64,000 nt of DNA. Source: DASVFB01 sp963766345 (GTDB lineage: Bacteria; Actinomycetota; Thermoleophilia; Gaiellales; Gaiellaceae). The DNA lies in contig CAVXZL010000010.1 of NCBI GenBank assembly GCA_963766345.1, positions 124,001 to 188,000 of the forward strand, written 5' to 3'. The notes below the pieces were generated by a model. It ran no database searches. It had not been told where the DNA came from and saw nothing but the letters and a program-made list of their open reading frames with translations. Positions 32,760-41,358 of this stretch are shown here, one piece after another (within the stretch, counting starts at the first letter, position 1; each line of letters opens with the position of its first letter). The position numbers and the translations under genes are program-made.

Positions 32760-33739
32760 GCGTGTCCGGAAACGGCGTGTGGAACGTACGGCTCCTCGAG
32801 CCGTCCGATCTCCTCGCCGCTGAGCCCCAGCCCCTCCGCGGCGAGCGCGTCCTCGATGTGCTGCGCCTTCGTCGCGCCGACGATCGGCGCCGTCACGCCC
32901 GGCTTGTGCAGCAGCCACGCGAGCGCGACCTGCGCCGGCGGAACACCGCGCGCGCCCGCCACCTCGACCACACGATCCACGACGTCGAAGTCGATCTCCG
33001 GTTTGTAGAGCGAGTCGCCGAACGAATCCGTCTCGGCGCGAACCGTGCGCCGCTCGCCCTTGCGTGAGCGATTTCCCGCGAGCAGCCCGCGCGCGAGCGG
33101 GCTCCACGGCAGCACGCCGACGCCCGTGTCGATGCACTGCGGGATCATCTCCCGCTCCTCCTCGCGGTACACGAGGTTGTAGTGGTTCTGCATCGAGACG
33201 AACTGCGTCGAGCCGCGCTCGCGCGCGATCGCCTGCGCCTTCGCGAACTGCCACGCATACATGCTGCTGGCGCCGATGTAGCGCGCTTTGCCCGCGCGCA
33301 CGACGTCGTGCAGCACCTCCATCGTCTCGTCGATCGGCGTCGCGGGATCGAAGCGATGGATCTGGTAGAGGTCGACGTAGTCGAGCCCGAGCCGCTCGAG
33401 CGACGCGTCGATCGACGCAAGCACGTGCTTGCGCCCGAGGCCGCGCCCGTTCTCGCCCGGCATCGTCTCGCCGTGCACCTTCGTCGCGACGACGTACTCC
33501 TCGCGCGTGCCGAACAGCCGCTTCAGCACGCGTCCGGTGATCACCTCGCTCTGGCCGCCGTTGTAGACGTCGGCGGTGTCGAAGAAGATGACGCCGCCCT
33601 CGACCGCACGCCGGACGATCGCGTCGGCTTCCTCCTCGGCGAGCGCCCAGCGCCGCTCCTCGCCGGGCCCGAAGCTCATCATCCCGAGGCACACACGCGA
33701 GACGCGCAATCCGGTGCGGCCGAGGTTCACGTAGCGCAC
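32756..33739 (-). CDS. Aldo/keto reductase
   Basis: A 327-residue AKR TIM barrel. Catalytic Asp and Tyr are in FFDTADVYNGG, Lys in VVATKVHG and His in LYQIHRFDP; the NADPH-binding C-terminal part reads PIVGATKAQHIEDAL. It resembles the AKR9/AKR11-like plasmid 'tas' and sugar-reductase group. Reduces aldehydes or ketones to alcohols. GTG start at 33739, 39 bp from the divergent acyl-CoA dehydrogenase start. Confidence 0.9.
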   Translation of the reverse strand: MRYVNLGRTGLRVSRVCLGMMSFGPGEERRWALAEEEADAIVRRAVEGGVIFFDTADVYNGGQSEVITGRVLKRLFGTREEYVVATKVHGETMPGENGRGLGRKHVLASIDASLERLGLDYVDLYQIHRFDPATPIDETMEVLHDVVRAGKARYIGASSMYAWQFAKAQAIARERGSTQFVSMQNHYNLVYREEEREMIPQCIDTGVGVLPWSPLARGLLAGNRSRKGERRTVRAETDSFGDSLYKPEIDFDVVDRVVEVAGARGVPPAQVALAWLLHKPGVTAPIVGATKAQHIEDALAAEGLGLSGEEIGRLEEPYVPHAVSGHA

Positions 33740-33778
33740 GACGGGACACTAGACGCTACGCGTGTTTAGATAGGGCAC

Positions 33779-34873
33779 ATGGATCTCCGCGACTCCCCGG
33801 ACGAGGCCGCATTCCGCGAGAAGCTGCGCGCGTGGCTTCGCGACAACCTCCCGGCCGAGCCCGGCCCCGAGTGGAGCCGCAAGGTCTACGACGCCGGCTA
33901 CGCGGGGCTGACCTGGCCCGAGGAGTACGGCGGGCGCGGCGAGCCGTACAGCCACCAGGCGATCGTGCTCGAGGAGTTCGCCCGGCACGAAGCGCCGTCG
34001 CACATGAACGTCATCGCGCTCGGCATGGCCGGGCCGACGATCATGGCGTACGGCACCGAGGAGCACAAGCGCCGCTACCTGCAGAAGATGCTCACCGCGG
34101 AGGAGATCTGGTGCCAGGGCTTCTCGGAGCCGGGCGCGGGCTCCGACCTCGCGGCGGTGCGCACGCGCATCGAGGACAAGGGCGACCACTTCCTCGTCAA
34201 CGGGCAGAAGGTCTGGTCATCGGTCGCGCACCTCGCGAGCTACTGCATCCTCGTCGGCCTCGGCGACCCGGACGCGCCGCCCTACAAGGGCCTGACCTAC
34301 GTGATCGCGGACATGAAGGCGCCGGGCGTCGAGGTTCGCCCGCTCCGGCAGATCACCGGCGAGCCGGAGTTCAACGAGATCTTCTTCACCGACGTGCAGG
34401 TCCCGAAGGAGAACCTGCTCGGCGAGATCGGCGGCGGCTGGCAGGTCGCGATGACGACGCTGCTGCACGAGCGCGGCACGCTCGGCTTCGCGCTCACCGG
34501 CGCGCTCGATCTGAACGTGACGAAGCTCGTCGCGCTCGCCAAGCAGCGCGCGGCGGACGATCCGCTCATCCGCGACCGCGTAGCGCAGGAATGGATCGAG
34601 CTGCAGGCGCTGAAGCTGACGAACAACCGCTCGCTGACGAAGCTGATGGAGACCGGCGTCCCCGGGCCGGAAGGCTCCGGCTCGAAGCTGCACTGGTCGG
34701 AGCAGAACCAGCGGCTGACGAAGCTCGCGATGGAGATCCTCGGCGGCGAGGACGACGGCTACTGGGGCTACCAGCAACTCCGCTCGCGCGGCAACACGAT
34801 CGAGGCCGGCACGAGCGAGATCCTGCGCAACATCATCGCCGAGCGGGTGCTCGGCCTCCCGAGGAGCCGCTGA
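33779..34873 (+). CDS. Acyl-CoA dehydrogenase (large subunit type)
   Basis: A 364-residue flavoprotein of normal length. FAD/substrate motifs WCQGFSEPGAGSDLAAV and VNGQKVWSS are present, and the C-terminal IEAGTSEILRNIIAERVLG carries Glu342 at the usual catalytic-base position. It desaturates an acyl-CoA. The stop overlaps the ATG of a shortened acyl-CoA dehydrogenase (TGATG). Pairs of unlike subunits forming one enzyme are known in actinobacterial steroid degradation (FadE26/27 type), so a heteromer is likely. Confidence 0.92.
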   Translation: MDLRDSPDEAAFREKLRAWLRDNLPAEPGPEWSRKVYDAGYAGLTWPEEYGGRGEPYSHQAIVLEEFARHEAPSHMNVIALGMAGPTIMAYGTEEHKRRYLQKMLTAEEIWCQGFSEPGAGSDLAAVRTRIEDKGDHFLVNGQKVWSSVAHLASYCILVGLGDPDAPPYKGLTYVIADMKAPGVEVRPLRQITGEPEFNEIFFTDVQVPKENLLGEIGGGWQVAMTTLLHERGTLGFALTGALDLNVTKLVALAKQRAADDPLIRDRVAQEWIELQALKLTNNRSLTKLMETGVPGPEGSGSKLHWSEQNQRLTKLAMEILGGEDDGYWGYQQLRSRGNTIEAGTSEILRNIIAERVLGLPRSR

Positions 34874-35481
34874 TGCAATTTTCCTTCACCGACGACCAGG
34901 AGACGCTGCGGCGCGAGGCGCGCACGGTGCTCGCGAACGGCGGCTGGGGTCGCGACGAGGTCGCCGAGCTCGGCTTCCTCGATCGCGCCGTCCTCTACGA
35001 AGAGGCCGGACGCGCGAATCGCGGCGGCGAGTTCTTCGACGACTCCGCGCCGGAGCACGAGCAGCTCGCGGCGCTCTCGCTCGAGGCGGTAGGCATCTCG
35101 GCGAAGGCGCTCGAGCTCGCGATCGAGTACGCGAAGGAGCGGCAGCAGTTCGGCAAGCCGATCGGCACGTATCAGGCGGTCTCGCACAAGCTCTCCGACA
35201 CGTACGTCGAGACGGAGCTCGCGCGCTCGCTCGCGTACTGGGCCGCGTGGTGCGTCGCCGAGAGCGACGAGCAGGTCGACATCGCGTGCGCCGCGGCGAA
35301 GGCGTTCTGCGGCGACGCGGCGGTTGCGGCGTGCGAGCGCTCGATCCAGGTGCACGGCGGCATCGGCTTCACCTGGGAGCACGTACTGCACGAGTACTAC
35401 AAGCGCGCGCTCTGGATCCAGGCGCAGCACGGGTACGCGGCGAAGCATCGCGCGCGCATCGCCTCGCACCTGCTCGATTGA
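34873..35481 (+). CDS. Shortened acyl-CoA dehydrogenase lacking the middle domain
   Basis: A 202-residue protein. The first 30 residues (MQFSFTDDQETLRREARTVL) match an acyl-CoA dehydrogenase start and residues 68-200 match the C-terminal helical domain (IEYAKERQQFGKPIGTYQAV, HGGIGFTWEHVLHEYYKRA). The stretch between, normally about 150-170 residues with the FAD-binding beta domain, is missing with the frame intact. There is no catalytic Glu at the usual site. It is probably a structural partner of the enzyme encoded in front; alternatively a decayed copy, though the reading frame and coupling argue for use. Confidence 0.82.
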   Translation: MQFSFTDDQETLRREARTVLANGGWGRDEVAELGFLDRAVLYEEAGRANRGGEFFDDSAPEHEQLAALSLEAVGISAKALELAIEYAKERQQFGKPIGTYQAVSHKLSDTYVETELARSLAYWAAWCVAESDEQVDIACAAAKAFCGDAAVAACERSIQVHGGIGFTWEHVLHEYYKRALWIQAQHGYAAKHRARIASHLLD

Positions 35482-36245
35482 GAACCGTCCTCGTCACGGG
35501 CGCGTCCTCCGGGATCGGAGCGGCGTGCGCCGTTCGCATGCGCGACCGCGGCTGGCGCGTGCTCTCCGGCGTGCGGCGTGAGGGCACGGCGCCGGAGGGA
35601 ACCGAGGAGTTGCTCGTCGACGTGACCGATCCGCCGGCGCTGGAGCTCGTGGAGCTGCACGGGCTCGTCAACAACGCTGGCATCGCGGTCGCCGGGCCGC
35701 TGGAGTTCCTCCCTGCGGACGAGCTTCGCCGCCAGCTCGAGGTGAACGTCGTCGGTCAGCTGCGAATGACGCAGCTCTGCCTGCCGGCGTTGCGCGCGTC
35801 GCGCGGACGCGTCGTGAACATGGGCTCGATCTCGGGGCTCAACGCGCTGCCGCTGCTCGGCGCGTACGCGATGTCGAAGTTCGCGCTCGAGGCGATGACG
35901 GACTCGTTGCGCGTGGAGCTCGCGCCGTGGGGCATCCATGTCGCGATCGTGGAACCCGGCACGATCAGGACGCCGATCTGGACGCGCGAGCGGCCCGATC
36001 CGCCTGCGGAGGCGCTGTCGCTCTACGGCGCGCGGATCGACGCGTTCCGCAGGCTCGCGGTGAAGCGCGGCACGACCGGTGCGCCGCCGGAGCTTGTCGC
36101 CGATGCCGTCGAGCACGCGCTGACGGCCGAGAAGCCGCGAACGCGCTACCTCGTCGGCCGCGACGCGAAGCTCCGCGCCCGCGTCGAACGGCTCCCGGAT
36201 CGCCTCCGCGACCGCGTCATCGTCCGCCGCGTACTCGGCGAGTAG
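35478..36245 (+). CDS. SDR-family oxidoreductase
   Basis: A 255-residue classical short-chain dehydrogenase. Cofactor site TGASSGIG (7-14), NNAG (65-68), catalytic Ser117/119, Tyr130 and Lys134 (YAMSK). The TTG start overlaps the preceding stop by four bases. Reduces or oxidises a hydroxy/keto group; with two acyl-CoA dehydrogenases in front, a 3-hydroxyacyl step is plausible. The C-terminus is basic (ARVERLPDRLRDRVIVRR). Confidence 0.88.
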   Translation: MRTVLVTGASSGIGAACAVRMRDRGWRVLSGVRREGTAPEGTEELLVDVTDPPALELVELHGLVNNAGIAVAGPLEFLPADELRRQLEVNVVGQLRMTQLCLPALRASRGRVVNMGSISGLNALPLLGAYAMSKFALEAMTDSLRVELAPWGIHVAIVEPGTIRTPIWTRERPDPPAEALSLYGARIDAFRRLAVKRGTTGAPPELVADAVEHALTAEKPRTRYLVGRDAKLRARVERLPDRLRDRVIVRRVLGE

Positions 36246-36246
36246 A

Positions 36247-36336
36247 ACACGTCGAGTAAGCACACGTCGAGTAAGGACACGTCTCGTCCGGACAATCTGG
36301 TGTCTGACACCGAACATCGGCGATTGGGGACATGTC
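36247..36336. repeat. 15-bp tandem repeats and short palindromes
   Basis: ACACGTCGAGTAAG plus one base is repeated at 36247 and 36262, with a third partial copy at 36277 (ACACGTCTCG). Palindromes GGTGTC-T-GACACC (36299-36311) and GACATGTC (36329-36336) follow. They lie in the 437-bp gap 36246-36682 and share GGACA/TGTCC words with the other gap repeats of the window. Only two and a half tandem copies, so not a CRISPR array. Confidence 0.5.
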
Positions 36337-36516
36337 ATCGTCCTGTCCGGTCCGCTCCGAAAGGTCGGCTGTTCGATGGCGATGCGCCATTTCGCGCGGG
36401 ATCTGCCTGTGGATGAACCGGCGCAAACTCGTGATCCGCGTCTGACACCATGGACTGTCCGATGCGGCCACGCGACGTGATCTCGAGCCGTCTCGAGGCG
36501 AGAGTCCGCCGCGATT

Positions 36517-36651
36517 TCATTCCGGACACGGTCCGAGCGCGTCGCGGTGCTTGCGGAGCGTGGCTGGCGAGATGCCCTCGGCGGTGGCGGTCTCGCTCAC
36601 GGCGACTGACCGCACCGTCTCGACGAGCTCCTCGGCCCGTCCGCTTGATTT
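36517..36651 (-). pseudogene. Possible remnant of an HTH protein
   Basis: The minus strand encodes RAEELVETVRSVAVSETATA then EGISPATLRKHRDALGPCPE before a stop at 36517. This looks like the end of a helix-turn-helix segment as found in recombinases or transposases. It has no good start codon: the frame is closed by TAG just upstream. It may be a decayed fragment, or chance. Confidence 0.25.
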
Positions 36652-36676
36652 CCGTACCTAGGTACGGGCCTATAGT
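36645..36676 (+). promoter_or_regulatory. MerR-type promoter with 20-bp spacer
   Basis: TTGATT (36645-36650), a 20-bp spacer and TATAGT (36671-36676). The spacer contains the perfect palindrome CCGTACCTAGGTACGG (36652-36667). Overlong spacers with a central dyad are the hallmark of promoters twisted open by MerR activators. The -10 lies 6 bp ahead of the GTG of the MerR-DUF1835 gene, so the message should be leaderless and the gene autoregulated. Confidence 0.82.
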
Positions 36677-36682
36677 CCCAGC

Positions 36683-38044
36683 GTGAAGGTCGGAGAGGTC
36701 GCCGCCCGCGCCGGTGTGAACGTCGAGACGCTGCGGTACTACGAGCGTCGCGGCCTGCTGCCCGAGCCGGCGCGCGAGCCGAGCGGGCACCGGCGCTACG
36801 ACGAGGAGACGGTCCGCTTCCTGCGCGCGATCAAGGAGGCGCAGGCGGTCGGCTTCACGCTCTCCGAGATCGACGAGTACCTCCGCGCGGCGAAGCGGTC
36901 GCGCAAGCCGTCGGAAGCCTTGCGCGTTCGCATGGCTGCGAAGATCGACGAGATCGACTCGCGCATCGCCGGCCTGCAGCGAATGCGGGAGGAGCTCGCG
37001 CGCGTCGTCGGTTGCGCGTGCGACTCGCTCGACCACTGCACCTGCGGCGCCGCGTACCTCGCGCGGCGCGGGCGCGAGTCGACGACGCCGACGTTCCTCC
37101 ATGTCACGAACGGCGAGAGCGCCGGCAACACGCTGCGGCAGACGGGGCTCGGCGGCGCGGTGATGACGTGGCAGGACGTCCTGCACGAGGGCCCGGTCCA
37201 GGCGATCGCGCGCTCGATGCTGCTCCGCGAGCGCGCCGCATTCCTCTCCGCCTGCGGCTGGGGCAGCCGGCGTGCAGTCCTCTCGGCGCTCGAGCGACGA
37301 GACAAGCAATTCGTCGATGCGCTTCGCGCCGAAGCCCACGTCGTGCTCTGGTTCGAGCACGATCTCTACGACCAGCTCCAGCTCGTCGACGCGCTCGCGC
37401 TCGCCCACGAGATCGGCGCCGCCCCCGAGCTGATCGTCGTCGACTCCTACCTCGGCTCGCTGCCCGCAGAGGAGCTCGCGAGCCTGTGGCCGTCACGCCG
37501 CACGGCAACAGCGAAAGCGCTCGAGCAGGCGTCCACCGCGTGGGCTGCGTTCCGCGCGGCAGAGCCCCAGGCACTCGCCGAGCTCGCGCGCAACGACTCG
37601 CGCGAGCTGCCGTTCCTCGCCCCGGCGCTGCGCCGGCTGCTCGAGGAGCTGCCCGCGCCGCGCGACGGCCTCTCCGGAACGGAGCGCCGAGCGCTCGAGG
37701 CGATCAAGGCCGGCGCGTCGACGCCGATCGCAGCGTTCGTCGGCGCACAGAAGCTCGAGGACGCGGTGTTCCTGGGCGACGCGTGGTTCTTTCGAGTGCT
37801 CACCGGCCTCGGGCCGCTGCTGGAGACCGCCGAAGGCGCGCCGCTGCCGGCGCCTCCGCCGCTGAGCGACGGCAACGTCTTCGCGCGCCTGCCGATCCGT
37901 CTCACGAAGGACGGAGAGCGCGTGCTCGCCGGCGAAGCAGATCGCGTCGACCTCGTGCCCATCGACCGCTGGGTCGGCGGCACGCAGGTCACGCCGCAGA
38001 CCCTCTGGCGCTGGGACGCCGAGCAGCTGCAGCTCGTCAACTAG
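36683..38044 (+). CDS. MerR regulator fused to a DUF1835 domain
   Basis: A 453-residue fusion. Residues 1-72 are a MerR winged helix (GVNVETLRYYERRGLLPEPA), 75-108 the dimerisation helix, and C111, C113, C119 and C121 (GCACDSLDHCTCG) lie where heavy-metal MerR proteins bind ions. From about 137 a DUF1835 domain follows (FLHVTNGESAGNTLRQTG, TWQDVLHEGPV), ahead of a helical C-terminus with a second wing-like segment (LPIRLTKDGERVLAGEADRV). The frame is unbroken and there is no internal start at the join. Its own promoter is of MerR type, so the fusion probably still binds DNA. The role of DUF1835 is unknown. Confidence 0.85.
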   Translation: MKVGEVAARAGVNVETLRYYERRGLLPEPAREPSGHRRYDEETVRFLRAIKEAQAVGFTLSEIDEYLRAAKRSRKPSEALRVRMAAKIDEIDSRIAGLQRMREELARVVGCACDSLDHCTCGAAYLARRGRESTTPTFLHVTNGESAGNTLRQTGLGGAVMTWQDVLHEGPVQAIARSMLLRERAAFLSACGWGSRRAVLSALERRDKQFVDALRAEAHVVLWFEHDLYDQLQLVDALALAHEIGAAPELIVVDSYLGSLPAEELASLWPSRRTATAKALEQASTAWAAFRAAEPQALAELARNDSRELPFLAPALRRLLEELPAPRDGLSGTERRALEAIKAGASTPIAAFVGAQKLEDAVFLGDAWFFRVLTGLGPLLETAEGAPLPAPPPLSDGNVFARLPIRLTKDGERVLAGEADRVDLVPIDRWVGGTQVTPQTLWRWDAEQLQLVN

Positions 38045-38077
38045 AAAGCCTCGCCCGCTCTCTTTAGAGTTCTCGCC

Positions 38078-39679
38078 GTGGACGGCCTGATGATGGACTT
38101 CCCGCTGACGCTGCCGCACCTGCTGCGCCGCGCGGAGACGTACTTCGCCGAGAAGGAGATCGTCACCCGGCTCCCGGACAAGAGCTTCCACCGCTACACG
38201 TACGCGGACATGGCGCGGCGCGCGAAGCAGCTCGCGGTCGGGCTGCAACGCGCCGGGCTCGAGCCGGGCGACCGCGTCGCGACGCTCTGCTGGAACCACT
38301 ACCAGCACCACGAGGCCTACGTCGGCATCCCGTGCGGCGGCTTCGTCCTCCACACGCTCAACCTTCGGCTGCACCACAACGACATCGGCTACATCGCGAA
38401 GCACGCGGGCGACCGCGCGCTCATCGTCGACCGCTCGCTGCTGCCGCTCGTCGAGTTGTTCAAAGACGGCACGGACATCGAGCACGTGTTCGTCGTCGAG
38501 GACTCGTACGAGGAGCTGCTCGCGGGCGCCGATCCTGCAGAGTGGCGCGAGCCGGAGATCGACGAGAACGCCGCTGCGGCGATGTGCTACACGAGCGGCA
38601 CGACGGGGATGCCGAAGGGAGTCGTGTACTCGCACCGCTCGACGATGCTGCACACCCTCGGCGTCGCCGCCGGCAACCCGATGTCGCTCGGGATCTCGGA
38701 GCGCGACTCGATCCTGCCGGTGGTGCCGATGTTCCACGCGAACGCATGGGGCTACCCGTACATCGGGACGATGATCGGCGCGAAGCTCGTGTACCCGGGG
38801 CCGCACCTCGACCCGGAGTCGCTGCTCGACGCGTTCGTGCAGGAAGGCGTGACGTGGACGGCCGGCGTGCCGACCATCTGGATGGGCATCCTCCAGCTGC
38901 TCGACGCGAATCCCGGCAAGTGGGACCTCTCGCGCATGAAGGGCATGCTCGTCGGCGGCTCCGCGGCGCCGCGCGCGATGATCGCGGGCTTCAAGCAGCG
39001 GCACGGGCTCAACGTCGTGCACGGCTGGGGCATGACGGAGACGTCGCCCGTCGCGTCGACCGCGATGCTGCCGGGGCCGCTCGCAGAGGCGGACGACGAG
39101 ACGCAGTTCGACTACATCGCGATGCAGGGAATGCCGCTGCCCTTCGTCGAGTTGCGCGTGCGCGACTTCGACGGCAACGAGGTTCCGTGGGACGGCGAGG
39201 CGATGGGCGAGCTCGAGATCCGCGGCCCTTGGGTCGCCGCCGGCTATTACGACACGCCCGAGCAGGCCGACCGCTGGACGGACGACGGCTGGTTCAAGAC
39301 CGGCGACATCGTCTCGATGCACCCGAAGGGCTTCATCATGATCAAGGACCGGTCGAAGGACGTGATCAAGTCCGGCGGCGAGTGGATCTCGACGGTCGAG
39401 CTCGAGAACGCGCTGATGGCGCATCCCGCGATCGCCGAGGCGGCCGTGATCGCGATCCCCGACGAAAAGTGGGCGGAACGTCCGCTCGCGTGCGTCGTTC
39501 TGCGTGAAGGCGCGACCGCGACCGCGGACGAGCTGCGCGACTTCCTCGCGCCGAACTTCGCGAAGTGGTGGCTCCCGGACCGGTTCGAGTTCCTGCCCGA
39601 GATCCCGAAGACGGCCGTCGGCAAGTTCCGTAAGACCGCGCTGCGCGAGCAGTTCGCACAGGCGCCGGTTGCCTCGTAG
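38078..39679 (+). CDS. Fatty-acyl-CoA ligase (AMP-forming)
   Basis: A 533-residue ANL-family ligase. The AMP/phosphate loop is CYTSGTTGMPKG, the A5-type motif HGWGMTETSP, the hinge DDGWFKTGDIVSM, then IKDRSKDVIKSGGEWIS, and the catalytic Lys in PKTAVGKFRKTAL. Length and motifs fit medium/long-chain acyl-CoA synthetases. It activates a carboxylic acid with ATP and CoA. GTG start. The SDR gene behind overlaps its end by 11 bp. It is a possible LvaE-like supplier for the pathway at 44.9-49.2 kb. Confidence 0.92.
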   Translation: MDGLMMDFPLTLPHLLRRAETYFAEKEIVTRLPDKSFHRYTYADMARRAKQLAVGLQRAGLEPGDRVATLCWNHYQHHEAYVGIPCGGFVLHTLNLRLHHNDIGYIAKHAGDRALIVDRSLLPLVELFKDGTDIEHVFVVEDSYEELLAGADPAEWREPEIDENAAAAMCYTSGTTGMPKGVVYSHRSTMLHTLGVAAGNPMSLGISERDSILPVVPMFHANAWGYPYIGTMIGAKLVYPGPHLDPESLLDAFVQEGVTWTAGVPTIWMGILQLLDANPGKWDLSRMKGMLVGGSAAPRAMIAGFKQRHGLNVVHGWGMTETSPVASTAMLPGPLAEADDETQFDYIAMQGMPLPFVELRVRDFDGNEVPWDGEAMGELEIRGPWVAAGYYDTPEQADRWTDDGWFKTGDIVSMHPKGFIMIKDRSKDVIKSGGEWISTVELENALMAHPAIAEAAVIAIPDEKWAERPLACVVLREGATATADELRDFLAPNFAKWWLPDRFEFLPEIPKTAVGKFRKTALREQFAQAPVAS

Positions 39680-40355
39680 CGCGCTCGTCACGGGAGGCCG
39701 TTCGGGGATCGGCGCCGCGATCGTTGCTGCGCTCGAGCGCGACGGCGTCGACGTGCAGGTCCTCGACATCGCCGACGGCTTCGACGTCGCGGATCCTCGC
39801 GCGTGGGAGTCGGTGGGCGCCGTCGATCTCGCCTGCCTGAACGCGGGTGTCGTCGCAGGAGAGTCCGACGTCGCGCGCTTCACCGACGAGCAGTACCGGC
39901 GCATCGTCGGCGTCAACGTCGACGGTGTCGTCTTCGGCGTGCGCCGCCTCTCCCAGGTCATGAACGGTGGCTCGATCGTCGTGACGGCGTCGCTCGCCGG
40001 ACTCGGGCCGACGGAACAGGACGCGCTCTACACGCTCACGAAGCACGCTGTCGTGGGGTTCGTGCGGGCGGCCGCGCCGCAGCTCGCCGCGCGGGGCATC
40101 CGCCTCAACATGGTGAACCCGGGCTTCGTCGACACGCCGATGATCGACGAGGTCGGCCGCGCCACGTTCGAGGCCGCCGGCTTCCCTTTGCTTCGTCCCG
40201 AGGACGTGGCCGCTGCCGTGTTGCGGGCCGCCGACGCTGAAGAGTCGGGCCAAGCCTGGGTCGTGCAGCCCGGCCGCGAGCCGATGAAGTTCCGCTTCCC
40301 GAACTTGCCGGGCGCGCGCGTACCCGAGGGCGGCACCATCGCGCCGCCGCTGTGA
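39669..40355 (+). CDS. SDR-family oxidoreductase
   Basis: A 228-residue short-chain dehydrogenase. Cofactor site TGGRSGIG, LNAG in place of NNAG, Ser108, Tyr121 and Lys125 (YTLTK). The TTG start at 39669 lies within the ligase gene, so the two are coupled. The acidic DIADGFDVAD after strand 2 suggests NAD preference. Probably a hydroxyacyl step of the same operon. Confidence 0.85.
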   Translation: MPRSALVTGGRSGIGAAIVAALERDGVDVQVLDIADGFDVADPRAWESVGAVDLACLNAGVVAGESDVARFTDEQYRRIVGVNVDGVVFGVRRLSQVMNGGSIVVTASLAGLGPTEQDALYTLTKHAVVGFVRAAAPQLAARGIRLNMVNPGFVDTPMIDEVGRATFEAAGFPLLRPEDVAAAVLRAADAEESGQAWVVQPGREPMKFRFPNLPGARVPEGGTIAPPL

Positions 40356-40777
40356 CCGAGGAGGCGCGCAGGTCGTGGGAGGACGAGCAGCCCGAGCAGC
40401 CGCACGTCTGGCGCACGCTCGGCTACCGGCGCATCTCGCAGGATGGCGGCGAGACGGTGCTGGAGTGGGACGCCTCGCCCGCGTACGCGTTCCCCGCGCC
40501 GTCCGGCCCGATCGTCCACGGCGGTCTCGTCGCGACGCTCCTCGACACAGCGATGGGCGGTGCGTGCTGGTCGCTGCTCGACGACGGCGAGACGTTTCTC
40601 ACTGCGGACCTGCACGTCGAGTTCCTGCGTTCGTCGCGGCCGGGCACGCTGCGCGCGGAGGGCAAGGTCGTGCATCGCACGAAGCGCGTCGTCTTCTGCT
40701 CGGGCGAGCTTTACGACGAAGCCGGCGAGCATCTCGCGAGCGCGCGCTGCACGCAGGTTCTCAGGTCGCGGCGGTAG
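40352..40777 (+). CDS. PaaI-type thioesterase
   Basis: A 141-residue hot-dog thioesterase with the signature GPIVHGGLVATLLDTAMGG and strand ADLHVEFLRSSRPGTL. GTG start overlapping the SDR stop (GTGA). Hydrolyses acyl-CoA; third gene of the ligase-SDR-thioesterase operon. Confidence 0.87.
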   Translation: MTEEARRSWEDEQPEQPHVWRTLGYRRISQDGGETVLEWDASPAYAFPAPSGPIVHGGLVATLLDTAMGGACWSLLDDGETFLTADLHVEFLRSSRPGTLRAEGKVVHRTKRVVFCSGELYDEAGEHLASARCTQVLRSRR

Positions 40778-40851
40778 CGCTGGGCATTCCGGTAGCGAGG
40801 ATCTACGCACACGACGAGGCCAGCCGAGCGAGAGTGCACGAATGTCCGTCG

Positions 40852-41304
40852 CTAGTTGTCGGCGAGGTAGGCGATCCAGAAGACCGTCTCCGTGAGCACG
40901 GCGACCGCGCTCGCACGGAAGGTCCAGCGCATCGCGACGATCGGCCGCACGTTCGAGTCGAGACGCGTGGCGAGCGAGAGCGCGAGCTCGCGGTAGGCGT
41001 CCTTCGCCGCGTCGCTCTCGATCAGCGAGACGACCTCCCCGACGTCCGAGGCAAAGCGCAGATCGCTCGGAAACAGCACGCCGAGGCTGAGCACGCCTGC
41101 GGCCACGAATGCGATCACGGCGAGCCACGCGAGCGAGCTCGCCGGCGCGTTGCGGGCGACCGCCTGGCCGCCGAAGAACGAGGTGACGACCAGGCTCGTG
41201 GCGAGGATCGTCCCCGCGCGCGTGCGCAGGCTGCTGTGCTCGTCCGCCTGCGCTCTGAGCGCGCGAACGGCCTCGTCGTACGCCAGACGGAAGTCGGCCG
41301 GCAC
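40852..41304 (-). CDS. Membrane protein of unknown function
   Basis: A 150-residue protein with an N-terminal helix (YDEAVRALRAQADEHSSLRT), two close membrane helices (AGTILATSLVVTSFFGG and LAWLAVIAFVAAGVLSLGV) and a third at the C-terminus (TFRASAVAVLTETVFWIAYL). The shape, a helix leading to a membrane pair, recalls SLATT-like proteins, but no catalytic partner is nearby. GTG start at 41304. Confidence 0.7.
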   Translation of the reverse strand: MPADFRLAYDEAVRALRAQADEHSSLRTRAGTILATSLVVTSFFGGQAVARNAPASSLAWLAVIAFVAAGVLSLGVLFPSDLRFASDVGEVVSLIESDAAKDAYRELALSLATRLDSNVRPIVAMRWTFRASAVAVLTETVFWIAYLADN

Positions 41305-41358
41305 TGAGTGAGCGAGCCTACTGGCGCCTCAGGATGTCGCCGGAGTGAAACTGCACCG

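Noticed and set aside
36247..36286. Tandem 15-mers as a CRISPR array
   Set aside because: Units are contiguous without spacers, there are fewer than three, and no cas gene is present.
40852..41304. SLATT-type defence membrane protein
   Set aside because: It has a similar helix layout but no nucleotide cyclase or other effector beside it, so it is listed as an unknown membrane protein.
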